Source: Alloalcanivorax marinus
Lineage (GTDB): Bacteria; Pseudomonadota; Gammaproteobacteria; Pseudomonadales; Alcanivoracaceae
Assembly (NCBI RefSeq): GCF_016785095.1
Contig: NZ_JAEKJB010000010.1
Location: forward strand, 62,001 to 126,000
Reading direction: 5' to 3'
Length of the DNA stretch: 64,000 bases
The notes under the pieces were generated by a model. It did not search any database and was not told the DNA's origin. It was given only the letters and a program-made list of their open reading frames with translations. Shown in pieces: positions 34,197 to 42,596 of the stretch (position 1 is its first letter; each line of letters begins with the position of its first letter). The position numbers and the translations under genes were made by a program.

Positions 34197-35000
34197 ATGA
34201 GCTTCAAAGGCAAGACCATCGTGCTCACCGGCGCGTCCAGCGGGATCGGCGAGGAAGCCGCGAGACAACTGGCGCGCCGGGGCGCGCGGTTGTGCCTGCT
34301 GGCCCGCCGTGAGGAGGAACTGGCCAGGGTACAGGCTGATATCCACGCCGAAGGCGGACGGGCCTGGATCTATCCCACGGACCTGACCCACCCGGACAGC
34401 GTCGACACCGCCCTGGACGCCCTGCTCGCCGAGCACCCCCGGGTGGACGCCCTGGTCAACAACGCCGCCCACTCCATCCGCCGCCCCATCGTCGAGGCCC
34501 TGGACCGCATCCACGACTACGAACGCACCATGCAGCTCAACTACTTCGGCGCCCTGCGCATGACCATGGGGTTGATCCCGCGTTTTCTGGAACAGGGCCA
34601 CGGCCATGTGGTGAATGCCTCCACCCTGTCCGCCCAGGTGCCGATCCCCCTGTTCTCCGCCTATCTGGCCAGCAAGGCGGCGCTGGAATCCTACTCCCGC
34701 TCGCTGAACGCGGAGTTGGGCCACAAGGGCATCCATGCCACCGTGGTGTACTTCCCCATGGTGCGCACGCCCATGTCCGATCGCACGTCGATCTACAAGC
34801 ATATGCGCATGATGAAGGTGGAAGACGCCGCCGGCTGGATTCTCAAGGCCCTGCGCGACCAGCCGGCGCGGGTCGGCAGCCCCCTGGGCACGGTGGGCAG
34901 CCTAGTGCTGGCCGCGGTGCCCGGCCCGGCGGTGAAGTACACCCAGCCATTTTTCCGGCGCATGGACAAGCGACTCAAGGCGAAGCTCAAACGCCCATAA
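34197..35000 (+). CDS. SDR family NAD(P)-dependent oxidoreductase
   Basis: A 267-residue short-chain dehydrogenase. TGASSGIGEEAARQLARRGA is the cofactor motif, NNAAHS the NAG-like motif, and the active site is YLASKAAL with an upstream Ser in NASTLS. The C-terminal ~60 residues extend beyond the usual SDR core (KYTQPFFRRMDKRLKAKLK), as in SDRs acting on long-chain or membrane substrates; the substrate is unknown. The ATG at 34197 follows GCGGAGACC. It is divergent from zigA and 67 bases upstream of the fecI start. Confidence 0.85.
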   Translation: MSFKGKTIVLTGASSGIGEEAARQLARRGARLCLLARREEELARVQADIHAEGGRAWIYPTDLTHPDSVDTALDALLAEHPRVDALVNNAAHSIRRPIVEALDRIHDYERTMQLNYFGALRMTMGLIPRFLEQGHGHVVNASTLSAQVPIPLFSAYLASKAALESYSRSLNAELGHKGIHATVVYFPMVRTPMSDRTSIYKHMRMMKVEDAAGWILKALRDQPARVGSPLGTVGSLVLAAVPGPAVKYTQPFFRRMDKRLKAKLKRP

Positions 35001-35002
35001 TT

Positions 35003-35030
35003 GTAATAAAAACCATTCTCATTCATAATC
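35003..35030. promoter_or_regulatory. Candidate Fur box before fecI
   Basis: AT-rich sequence containing AATAAAAACCATTCTCATTC; its complement GAATGAGAATGGTTTTTATT has the GATAATGATWATCATTATC-like arrangement typical of Fur sites. It sits about 40-65 bases before the fecI start, the usual place for iron control of FecI-type operons. Confidence 0.65.
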
Positions 35031-35067
35031 CGCCCTTCACGCGAATTCATGCCTGGGGGCGGAAATC

Positions 35068-35595
35068 ATGTCCGGGGTGGCAAAACCCCACCAAACGGTG
35101 GAGACCCTCTACACCGAGCATCACCGCTGGCTGCGCCAATGGCTCAGCCAGCGCGTGGGCTGCCCGGCGCTGGCCGCCGATCTCGCCCACGACACTTTCG
35201 TGCGCCTGCTGGCGCGGCCCCGTGGCCTGAACAATACCCACGGTGCCCGTGGCTATCTGCGCACCGTGGCCGAGCGCCTGTGCATCGACCTGTGGCGACG
35301 CCGGGCGGTGGAGCAGGCCTGGCTGGAGGTACTCGCCGCACGCCCCGAGGAAGTGGACATCTCGCCGGAAGACCAGGCGGTGATCGTCGAAACCTTCTGT
35401 GAAATCGACGAAATGCTACGCCGCCTGCCGCCCAAGGTGGCCCGCGCCTTCCTGCTTTCCCAGATCGACGGACTTACCTACAAGGACATCGCCCACCGCC
35501 TGGAGGTGTCCGAACGCACCGTGAAAAGCTACATGGCCAAGGCCATGCTCGAATGCATGAAGATCAACGCCCGCTTCCAGGACGCCCGTGGATAA
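35068..35595 (+). CDS. fecI: ECF sigma factor, FecI type
   Basis: A 175-residue extracytoplasmic-function sigma factor. Region 2 includes LAADLAHDTFVRLL and ARGYLRTVAERLCIDLWRRRAVE. Region 4 includes LPPKVARAFLLSQIDGLTYKDIAHRL, then VSERTVKSYMAKAML. It is part of a fecI-fecR-receptor operon and would drive receptor expression when the cognate siderophore is bound. It overlaps fecR by 8 bases. Confidence 0.92.
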   Translation: MSGVAKPHQTVETLYTEHHRWLRQWLSQRVGCPALAADLAHDTFVRLLARPRGLNNTHGARGYLRTVAERLCIDLWRRRAVEQAWLEVLAARPEEVDISPEDQAVIVETFCEIDEMLRRLPPKVARAFLLSQIDGLTYKDIAHRLEVSERTVKSYMAKAMLECMKINARFQDARG

Positions 35596-36583
35596 CAGAC
35601 CCGAGCACGCGCCCCCGCTTCCCGAGCCGCACATCCTTGAACAGGCCGCGGAATGGTTCGCCACCCTCGGCGACGAAGACACCGGCCCGGAGCAGCACGA
35701 CCGCTGGCGCGAGTGGATCGAGGACCACCCGGAGCACCGCCGTGCCTGGCGCTACGTGGAACAGATCAGCGCCCGCTTCCAACAGGCCCGCGATGGCGCC
35801 GGGCGCGACGGTGCCGGGCGTATTCTGCGGCACACCCGTGGCGAACGCCTCACCCGGCGGCGCCTGCTGACCGGCGGCGCCGCCGGTCTCGCCGCCTGGC
35901 TGGTGTGGAGCCGCACACCACTGCCGGAGGCCGGCGGGCGCCTGATGGCCGAATTGAGCGCCGATCAGCGCACCGCCACCGGCGAAATCCGCGACCTGGC
36001 CCTGCCCGACGGCGGGCACCTCTGGCTGAACAGCGCCAGCGCCGTGGACCTGGCCTACGGCGAAGCCCTGCGCCGGCTCACCCTCCATGATGGCGAGGTC
36101 CTTATCCAGACCGCCCCGGACCCGCGCCAGCGCCCGTTCGTGGTGGACACCCGGCACGGCCGTCTGCGTGCCCTGGGCACCCGCTTCACCGTGCGCCGAC
36201 ATGCGGATCACAGCTTTCTGGCGGTCTATGAGGGCGCCGTGGCGATCCGCACCGGCAACGGTCGGGAGGCGATCATCAATGCCGGTCGGCAAACCACCTT
36301 CCAGACCGATTCGATTCATTCCGCCGGCCCCGCCGACCCGGCCCGGCAAGCCTGGTCCCAGGGGCTGATCGTCGCCAACGACCTGCCCCTGGGCGAACTG
36401 GTCGCGGAGCTGGCCCGCTACCGCCACGGTCACCTGGGCGTGGACCCGTCGGTGGCCCAGCTGCGCGCGCTGGGCACCTACCCCACCGGACGCCCGGAAC
36501 AGGCCCTGGCGATGCTGGAAAACGCCCTGCCGGTGCGTGCCCGGCGACTGCTGCCCTGGTGGGTAACCCTGGTTCCGGCGTAA
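35588..36583 (+). CDS. fecR: FecR family anti-sigma/signal-transfer protein
   Basis: A 331-residue inner-membrane protein. Residues 1-85 form the cytoplasmic DUF4880 sigma-binding domain (EQAAEWFATLGDED). One membrane segment lies near 98-112 after a twin-Arg stretch (RRRLLTGGAAGLAAWLVW). The periplasmic FecR domain begins near 130 with TATGEIRDLALPDGGHLWLN, and residues 265-325 resemble an STN-like terminus. It relays the signal from the receptor to FecI. The GTG start at 35588 overlaps the fecI end. Confidence 0.92.
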   Translation: MDNRPEHAPPLPEPHILEQAAEWFATLGDEDTGPEQHDRWREWIEDHPEHRRAWRYVEQISARFQQARDGAGRDGAGRILRHTRGERLTRRRLLTGGAAGLAAWLVWSRTPLPEAGGRLMAELSADQRTATGEIRDLALPDGGHLWLNSASAVDLAYGEALRRLTLHDGEVLIQTAPDPRQRPFVVDTRHGRLRALGTRFTVRRHADHSFLAVYEGAVAIRTGNGREAIINAGRQTTFQTDSIHSAGPADPARQAWSQGLIVANDLPLGELVAELARYRHGHLGVDPSVAQLRALGTYPTGRPEQALAMLENALPVRARRLLPWWVTLVPA

Positions 36584-36667
36584 CCGCGAAACTTTTTCTT
36601 CCCCTTTTTCCGGCTCATCCGTGTTGAGAGGTAGAACGCCGACATTGAAACCGGAGGAAGGCACGAC

Positions 36668-39130
36668 ATGCCCTCGACACCCACTTTGTTCATCCCTCGC
36701 CGGGCCGGCTCGCTGGCCCTGGCGATTCAACTCAGCGTCACCGGCCTGGCCGGGATCGCCGCCACCACCCTGCCGGCACTGTGGTCCGCGCCCGCCCACG
36801 CCCAGGCCCAAGCCGCCCGCGTGCGCGTGGACATTCCCCCGGGCCCGTTGTCCGAGGCCCTGAACCGCTTCACCGAACGGGCCGGCGTTTACCTCAGCGG
36901 CGACAGCAGCCTCACCGCCGGCAAGCGCAGCCCCGGCCTGAACGGCGAGTTCACCGTCCGCGAGGGCCTCGACACCCTGCTCCAGGGCACCGACCTGAGC
37001 TACCGGGTGGAAGCCGACGACAGCATCACGCTGATCAAGGCCGGCGGCAACGTGCTGGCGCCAGTGAACGTGCACGACGTGGCCCTGACGCCGATGACCG
37101 AAGGCTCCGGCGGCTATACCGCCAACGCCATCAGCACTTTCAAGGGCACCCAGTCGGTACGCCGCACGCCGCAACCGGTGACCGTGGTCACCCGCCGCAG
37201 CCTGGACGACCGCGCCCTGCTGGATATGCACGACGTACTCAGCGCCACCCCCGGCGTCACCGTGGACTACACCGACAGCGAACGGGTCAACTATTACTCC
37301 CGAGGCTACCGGATCGAATCCCTGCAGATCGACGGCGGCCGCGTCGACCAGGGCGGCTCCATCTTCATCCAGCCGGACATGGCCACCCTGGACCGGGTGG
37401 AAATCCTGCGCGGCTCCGCCGGCCTGCTCAAGGGCACCGGCAACCCCTCCGCCACCGTGAACATGGTCCGCAAGAAACCCACCGAGGCGTTCCAGGCCTC
37501 CGCCAAGGCCACCTACGGCTCCTGGGAACGCCAGCGCATCGAAGGCGACATCTCCGGGGCCCTGATCCCCTCCGGCCGGCTGCGTGGCCGGCTGGTGGCG
37601 GTCTCCGATGATCGGGAATTCTTCCAGGACGCCCGCCAGGAAGACCGCAAGGTGTTCTACGGCGTGCTGGAAATGGACCTCACCGACCGCACTACCCTGG
37701 CCTCCGGCTACCAGTACACCCACCTGGACGCCACCGGCTCCTGGGGCGGCCTGCCCGCGGACTTCGACGGCAGCCAGCTCGACCTGCCCCGGGACACCTA
37801 TCTGGGCGCCGACTGGAACCAGTGGAACCGCTTCAACGAGCAACTGTTCCTGGAGCTGGACCATTACTTCGAGAACGGCTGGCACCTGGAAGCCTCCGCC
37901 ACCAAGACACGCTTCCGCATGGAGGACGAGGGCTTCAAGCAAACCTACTTCGAGCCCGCCAGCGCCACCAACCCCTATCTGATGAACGTCTCCACCTCCA
38001 TCTATGATGGTGACGCCAGCGACCAGCGCTTCTACTCGGTCACCGCCGACGGCCCGTTCCGCCTGTTCGGCCGCGAGCATGAACTGGTGATCGGCGCCGA
38101 CCACCAGCGCGTGCGCACCCGGGGCACGTCCGGCGTCTGGACCCCCAACGTGCTCACCAACGTGGACATCCGCGACTGGGACCCCTACCACGACATTCCG
38201 GAACCCTACGCCAACATCACCACCTCCGGCCGCGTGACCTACACCCGCCAGCACGGCGTCTACGGTACCGCCCGCTTCTCGGTAACCGACCCGCTCACCG
38301 TGATCGCCGGCGCCCGCGCCACCTGGTGGGAGTTCGAAGTGCCCAGCGACCCGGACAGCGATTACGACGTGGACAAGGAACTGACCCCCTATTTCGGGCT
38401 GGTCTACGACCTCAACGACACCTACAGCGTCTACGCCAGCTACACCGACATTTTCCAGCCCCAGGATGAATACAGCGCCAGCGGCAGCCTGCTCGACCCC
38501 ATCGTCGGCAAGGACTACGAAGCCGGCCTCAAAGGGGAATTCCGCGACGGCCGCCTCAACGTCACCCTGGCCGCCTTCCGCATCAACAACGAAGGTGCCG
38601 CCGTCGAGGACGCCAGCAGCCCCGACCCCTGCACCCCCTACTACACCAACGGCCACTGCCGCGTCGCCGACGGTGAAACGCAAAGCGAAGGCTGGGAACT
38701 GGAACTCGCCGGCGAAGTGCTGCCCGGCTGGCAACTGCTGGCCGGTTACACCAACAACCGCACCGAATACGTGGAAGACGACGACCCGGACAACATCGGC
38801 GACCCGATCCGCACCGCCGACCCGCGCCACCTGTTCCGGCTGTTCACCAGCTACAACCTGAACAAGCGCCCCCAGGGCCTCACCGTGGGCGGCGGCGTGC
38901 GCGCGCAAAGCGATATCTACACCACCGGCTCCGGCGACGTGAAATACCGCCAGGCCGGCTACGCCGTCTACGACCTGATGGCCAGCTACGACTTCGGCAA
39001 CGGCCTGCGCCTGCGGCTCAACGCCAACAACATCCTCGACAAGGAGTACTACAAGAAAGTGGGCAGCGGGGTGAACAACTACTACGGCGACCCGCGTAAC
39101 TACATGGCGTCCGTGGAAGTAAGCTACTGA
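36668..39130 (+). CDS. TonB-dependent siderophore receptor with STN signalling domain
   Basis: An 820-residue outer-membrane receptor. The signal peptide ends near PAHA-QAQ (about residue 39). The STN domain (about 48-120) reads RVDIPPGPLSEALNRFTERA and DTLLQGTDLSYRVEADDSI, the portion that contacts FecR. The plug (about 150-270) has QPVTVVTRRSLDD, LDMHDVLSATPGVTVD and VEILRGSAGLLKGTGNPSA, which is the pattern of ferric-siderophore receptors (FpvA/FoxA/FecA-like). The barrel ends in ASVEVSY with a terminal aromatic residue. ATG at 36668 with GGAGG upstream. The exact siderophore cannot be read from sequence. Confidence 0.93.
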   Translation: MPSTPTLFIPRRAGSLALAIQLSVTGLAGIAATTLPALWSAPAHAQAQAARVRVDIPPGPLSEALNRFTERAGVYLSGDSSLTAGKRSPGLNGEFTVREGLDTLLQGTDLSYRVEADDSITLIKAGGNVLAPVNVHDVALTPMTEGSGGYTANAISTFKGTQSVRRTPQPVTVVTRRSLDDRALLDMHDVLSATPGVTVDYTDSERVNYYSRGYRIESLQIDGGRVDQGGSIFIQPDMATLDRVEILRGSAGLLKGTGNPSATVNMVRKKPTEAFQASAKATYGSWERQRIEGDISGALIPSGRLRGRLVAVSDDREFFQDARQEDRKVFYGVLEMDLTDRTTLASGYQYTHLDATGSWGGLPADFDGSQLDLPRDTYLGADWNQWNRFNEQLFLELDHYFENGWHLEASATKTRFRMEDEGFKQTYFEPASATNPYLMNVSTSIYDGDASDQRFYSVTADGPFRLFGREHELVIGADHQRVRTRGTSGVWTPNVLTNVDIRDWDPYHDIPEPYANITTSGRVTYTRQHGVYGTARFSVTDPLTVIAGARATWWEFEVPSDPDSDYDVDKELTPYFGLVYDLNDTYSVYASYTDIFQPQDEYSASGSLLDPIVGKDYEAGLKGEFRDGRLNVTLAAFRINNEGAAVEDASSPDPCTPYYTNGHCRVADGETQSEGWELELAGEVLPGWQLLAGYTNNRTEYVEDDDPDNIGDPIRTADPRHLFRLFTSYNLNKRPQGLTVGGGVRAQSDIYTTGSGDVKYRQAGYAVYDLMASYDFGNGLRLRLNANNILDKEYYKKVGSGVNNYYGDPRNYMASVEVSY

Positions 39131-39157
39131 GGAAAAGCGGGCCTGGGTGCGCGACGT

Positions 39158-39601
39158 TCACTGAATCACGTTCAGCATCAACGCGACACCCAGGCAAAAC
39201 GCCAGCAAACCCGCGGGCAGGGCCACCAGAGTGATTCGATCGATGGCGGCGGAATAGCGAATCACGGCACCAAGGTCCTGCCTGTCCGCGGCGCTTTTTC
39301 GCGCGAAGACCGGCGCCAGGCACAAAACATTGCCCAGCACCGCGATCGCCCCGGCGCTCACCTTCAATAGATAGAAGCCCGTCAAACGGTCCATGTCGAC
39401 CATCATGACGCCGGTGATCAGAACCAGCACAAAGGCCGGCATTTCGAGAAAAAGATCAATGCGTTCATGAACGCGGGCCACCAGAAAGCCTTGTTCCCGG
39501 CTGGCCGCGCGCTGCCTCTCAACGATGAACTCCACACCGACCACACCGAACCAGAACGCCACGCCGAACAGGTGCAGTTTCAGCAGTATCGAATCGCTCA
39601 T
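39158..39601 (-). CDS. Small four-helix membrane protein of unknown function
   Basis: A 147-residue protein with four hydrophobic segments (about 8-25, 52-70, 77-95 and 118-145). I do not recognise a characterised family; the layout with conserved HLFGVAFWFGVVGVEFIVER resembles DUF2269/CopD-like small membrane proteins. The ATG at 39601 is preferred to one at 39607 because the AGGAG upstream has better spacing. It lies downstream of the crotonase gene on the same strand and may be co-transcribed. Confidence 0.65.
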   Translation of the reverse strand: MSDSILLKLHLFGVAFWFGVVGVEFIVERQRAASREQGFLVARVHERIDLFLEMPAFVLVLITGVMMVDMDRLTGFYLLKVSAGAIAVLGNVLCLAPVFARKSAADRQDLGAVIRYSAAIDRITLVALPAGLLAFCLGVALMLNVIQ

Positions 39602-39639
39602 GAGCATGTCTCCTTTATTATTCTGCTTCCCGGCGTGGT

Positions 39640-40434
39640 TCAGTGACCCCTGAATTGAGGTTCGCGCTTTTGCATCATCGCGGCGATACCTTCCTGCACG
39701 TCCTGTGTTTTCATCAGCCCCAGCAGCGTATTGTTCAGTTGCGACAACGCCGCCGCCTCGCCCTCATCCCGGGCCTTGAAGGCGGATTGCAAGGTGGCCT
39801 TGACGCCAAGCGGCGCCGCCTTGGCGATACGCTCGGCGTACACCAGCGCCCTCTGAAGTGCTTCACCGGTCGCCACCACCTCGTTCACCAGACGCATGGA
39901 TAAGGCCCGCTCGGCGGTGAACGCCTCACCGGTCAGCATGTAGAGCATCGCATTGTGCCAGCCGGCGGCTTGCACGAAGCGCGCCGTGGCGCCCCCCACC
40001 GGAGCGATACCACGCAGCACCTCCACCTGAGCGAAGCGGGCCTCCTCCGAGGCCACCACGATGTCGGCGTTCAACATCAACTCAATGCCCGCCGTCCAAC
40101 ATTCCCCCTGGACCGCGACCACCACCGGTTTGGTCCTGCGCGGCGGCTCCACGCCCCAAGGATCGACGCCATTGTCGGGATAGCCAAACCCGGACATCAG
40201 TTTCGGCGCCAGTTCCATCAGATCCAGGCCGGCGGTGAATACATCGCCATGACCAAAAATCACCGCGCAGCGCAAATCGTCATCCCGCTCATACTCCCCG
40301 AGCGCCAGGGAGAGATCCGTGATCATGGCACTGTCGAAGGCGTTGCGCTTGCCAGCGCGATCCAGGCCAATCAGGAATACCGCGCCTCGTTTTTCCCGGC
40401 TTACCCGACCTGCTCCACTATTGAGTTCCGACAT
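39640..40434 (-). CDS. Enoyl-CoA hydratase/isomerase family protein (crotonase)
   Basis: A 264-residue crotonase. The oxyanion-hole segments are FGHGDVFTAGLDLMELA and QGECWTAGIELMLNADIVVA, and ARFAQVEVLRGIAPVGGATARF follows. The second segment has W-T-A-G in place of the usual AxGGG, and Glu-of-hydratase positions are not clearly kept, so isomerase or hydrolase activity is possible. It is divergent from a TetR gene with a shared palindromic operator (40464-40496), suggesting substrate-inducible control. Confidence 0.88.
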   Translation of the reverse strand: MSELNSGAGRVSREKRGAVFLIGLDRAGKRNAFDSAMITDLSLALGEYERDDDLRCAVIFGHGDVFTAGLDLMELAPKLMSGFGYPDNGVDPWGVEPPRRTKPVVVAVQGECWTAGIELMLNADIVVASEEARFAQVEVLRGIAPVGGATARFVQAAGWHNAMLYMLTGEAFTAERALSMRLVNEVVATGEALQRALVYAERIAKAAPLGVKATLQSAFKARDEGEAAALSQLNNTLLGLMKTQDVQEGIAAMMQKREPQFRGH

Positions 40435-40463
40435 CTTTCTCTCCTAGAACGAACAAGTTACTT

Positions 40464-40496
40464 ACCGAACGTTTAGTTTATAAATGAACGTTTGGT
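40464..40496. promoter_or_regulatory. Candidate TetR operator between crotonase and TetR genes
   Basis: ACCGAACGTT (40464-40473) and AACGTTTGGT (40487-40496) form an inverted repeat matching at 9 of 10 positions across a 13-base AT-rich spacer. It is 30 bases before the crotonase start and about 70 before the TetR start, so one bound repressor could block both. Confidence 0.65.
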
Positions 40497-40564
40497 AGAC
40501 TTCAAGTTGTGAATACGAGGACGCTGTTCTAGCATGCCTTTCCCACTTACCCCGGAGACCTTCC

Positions 40565-41134
40565 ATGCGCCCGCAAAAGCTGCCCCGCGCGGAACTGTTG
40601 TCCCGCTGCGCCAACACCCTGAAACAAAGCGGCTATCACGGTACCAGCATGGACGCGCTCGCCACCGCCTGTGGGCTGACCAAGGCCTCCTTCTACCACC
40701 ATTACAGAAGCAAGGAAGCCCTGGTACACGACGTTCTGGCCTGGACACACGAACAGATTCGCGATGGCCTGTTCAGCATTGCCTACCAGGATGACGCCCC
40801 ACGGGATCGCCTGACGAAACTCGGACGCAAGGGGAAAAAGCTCTTCATGAACCCTACCATCGGCTGCCTGATGGGGATCATCTCGGTGGACGCGATGGGC
40901 GATGCCCCCGAACTGATGGAGCAGGTGCGGGATTTCATGGACGAATGGGCCCAGGCCCTGGCCCATATCCTCGGCAGCCAGCTTCCCCGGAAGGCGGCAC
41001 GGGAAATTGGCCGGCAAGCGGTGTCGGACTATGAGGGGGCCATCCTGATGGCTCGTATTTATGGCGACACCGGCTATTTCGACAGAGTCACGGAACGGCT
41101 TCTGGGCCTGCTCTCCGACGCCTCCGCCGCCTGA
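40565..41134 (+). CDS. TetR/AcrR family regulator
   Basis: A 189-residue repressor. The HTH reads GTSMDALATACGLTKASFYH, followed by HYRSKEALVHDVLA. The C-terminal domain starts with TKLGRKGKKLFMNPTIGCLMGI, similar to TetR_C regulators of the AcuR/NemR type, where a Cys in GCLMG is common. Its gene is divergent from a crotonase with a palindromic operator between them. The 3' end overlaps the opposite-strand thioredoxin-like gene by 61 bases. Confidence 0.88.
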   Translation: MRPQKLPRAELLSRCANTLKQSGYHGTSMDALATACGLTKASFYHHYRSKEALVHDVLAWTHEQIRDGLFSIAYQDDAPRDRLTKLGRKGKKLFMNPTIGCLMGIISVDAMGDAPELMEQVRDFMDEWAQALAHILGSQLPRKAAREIGRQAVSDYEGAILMARIYGDTGYFDRVTERLLGLLSDASAA

Positions 41135-41679
41135 TCCAGCCGTTCCGGAACAACACGGCAATAACAGCCCTTCGAGAGCCAGTTGAACACAGTGCCGTCG
41201 GTGACGCTCCGGTACGCGGCGAGAGGTGGCGAGAATCGCGCTTCCCGGGAGCAAAGGTTACCGGTGACCAGCGGGCCGACATAACGGAGCTTTCCGGATT
41301 TCACCACCAGTGCGGTGGGCACGGCAGGCAGATAGCGGACCAATGACGACAAACCGTCTTGGTCGGCCCGATCCCGGTAGAGGTCATGGACCCGCACCGG
41401 CACATCACCATCCAGCGCACGGTTCATTTTTTTCAAAACGGGTCTGGCGCAGGGACACTGACTATCGGTGATCACATAGACCGCGTCGCCTCGCTCGGCC
41501 ACCTTGCGCAGCCATTGTCGGGCAGCCTGTTCGAAGCCCGTGTCGAAGTAATCCAGGCGATTCTCGCCCCAGGGCACATACCAGGTATCCAACGAATAGG
41601 ACCATTTATAAAGCAGCATCGGCACCAGTGGAACAACGACAATGGCGACCAGTAAAAGCCGGTCATACATTCTGGACAC
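41074..41679 (-). CDS. Thioredoxin-fold-like membrane-anchored protein (DUF6436-like)
   Basis: A 201-residue protein with an N-terminal membrane anchor (about 7-23) and then a periplasmic domain. VYVITDSQCPCARPVLKKMN places a CPC motif at the position of the thioredoxin-type CxxC active site, and AVPTALVVKSGKLRYVGPL resembles the cis-Pro strand. Additional Cys occur in GNLCS and GCYC near the C-terminus. Possible role: periplasmic thiol chemistry (inference). Its start lies within the last codons of the truncated thioesterase frame, and its 3' end overlaps the TetR gene on the other strand. Confidence 0.65.
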   Translation of the reverse strand: MSRMYDRLLLVAIVVVPLVPMLLYKWSYSLDTWYVPWGENRLDYFDTGFEQAARQWLRKVAERGDAVYVITDSQCPCARPVLKKMNRALDGDVPVRVHDLYRDRADQDGLSSLVRYLPAVPTALVVKSGKLRYVGPLVTGNLCSREARFSPPLAAYRSVTDGTVFNWLSKGCYCRVVPERLDQAAEASESRPRSRSVTLSK

Positions 41680-41929
41680 GACCGACGCCTATCGTGGGAA
41701 CAGTCGGCAGGCTGGCCATGGTACCGTTGCCACAGCAGGTATCGGCCAGAGCAAGCACCGAGGCGGTATGCAGAAACCCGTTGGGAGCCATCAGTTTACC
41801 CGCCACCGGCAGCTCCGCTTCGACTCTTCCAGTCCGGTCGTCGATACGGGTCATCCGCGCGCCCACCAGGCCCGGCAACCCGCTACTACCGTGACCATTG
41901 TATTGTTCCGCTTTCTGTTCCGGAGTCAT
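41663..41929 (-). pseudogene. Truncated PaaI-like hotdog thioesterase
   Basis: An 88-codon frame. Residues 15-75 match the first half of PaaI thioesterases: GLPGLVGARMTRIDDRTGRVEAELPVAGKLMAPNGFLHTASVLALADTCC-type order, with the catalytic-loop NGFLH and ALADT present. The second half of the fold, starting with the TIELKSNFL-like strand, is missing: the frame diverges into GVGRVQNV and stops. The next gene begins 17 bases before this stop. A deletion that joined the thioesterase to the thioredoxin-like gene is the simplest reading. It starts 3 bases after the TetR stop. Confidence 0.65.
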
Positions 41930-41932
41930 CGG

Positions 41933-42517
41933 TTATTCCCCCAGGGCCTGCCTGATCAGCGCTTCAAGTTGCATCGATACCTGCTCCAGAGGCTCGACGC
42001 TGCGCCGCGCACGGCACAGCGCGATGGTCCCCTCCACCGAGGCAACCACCAAGATGGCCAATTGCTCAGCCTTCTGTTCCTCGACCCCCTGATTGACCAG
42101 AGAGCGTGTCAGAAGACCGATCCAGTCGGCGAAAACGGCCTTAGCCACCGCCAGCGCCGCCATCCCCTCCTCATTGTCCGGCTCCTCCACCGCCACCGAC
42201 AGCACCGGGCAACCGGCGCGATAATCCGAGCGCACCACTTCCCGGCGCCATAACGCCAGAAACTCCTGGAGCCCGGTGACAGGCCCTTGCTGAAGGGAGC
42301 TCGCCAATACCTCGCTGACCTTATCGCCGATAAAACGCACCGCCTCGGTGACCAGTTGAGCCTTGCCACCGGGAAAGTAGTGGTACGTGGAACCCAGAGG
42401 GGCCCGGGCATGCTTGGCCAGTTCGCGGATACTGGTGGCCTTCACGCCTCTGCGACTGAGCAAATCCGCGGCACCGGCGACCAGCCGCTGCCGTGACGCC
42501 TTTTCTCTCATCTCCAT
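41933..42517 (-). CDS. TetR/AcrR family regulator (LmrA/YxaF-like)
   Basis: A 194-residue repressor. The HTH region reads ATSIRELAKHARAPLGSTYH, then YFPGGKAQLVTEAV, the GSTYHYFPGGK form being typical of the LmrA/YxaF/TetR_C_16 group. Alternative starts are GTG at 42520 and ATG at 42511; spacing from GGAAG favours 42511. It is divergent from a membrane protein gene with two palindromic operator candidates between (42534-42587). It is directly followed by the truncated thioesterase. Confidence 0.87.
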   Translation of the reverse strand: MEMREKASRQRLVAGAADLLSRRGVKATSIRELAKHARAPLGSTYHYFPGGKAQLVTEAVRFIGDKVSEVLASSLQQGPVTGLQEFLALWRREVVRSDYRAGCPVLSVAVEEPDNEEGMAALAVAKAVFADWIGLLTRSLVNQGVEEQKAEQLAILVVASVEGTIALCRARRSVEPLEQVSMQLEALIRQALGE

Positions 42518-42533
42518 CACTTCCGGCCATTGA

Positions 42534-42587
42534 TATAACGATCGTCATAGAATACCGTCCGGCCATGACTTATAACAACCGTCATAA
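42534..42587. promoter_or_regulatory. Two candidate TetR operators
   Basis: Site 1, TATAACGATCGTCATA (42534-42549), is palindromic apart from one purine/pyrimidine alternation per arm. Site 2, TTATAACAACCGTCATAA (42570-42587), has the same TATRAC...GTYATA arms. They lie between the divergent TetR and membrane protein genes, as expected for autoregulation plus control of the membrane protein/crotonase pair. Confidence 0.7.
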
Positions 42588-42596
42588 GGACCGACT

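Noticed and set aside
35564..38908. A 1114-codon open frame on the minus strand opposite fecR and the TonB receptor
   Set aside because: It is a composition shadow: Gly/Val/Ala/Gln-rich with no domain pattern, opposite two strongly recognised genes. Similar long antisense frames oppose ppc, aceA, thiolase, gcd, the protease and the SulP gene.
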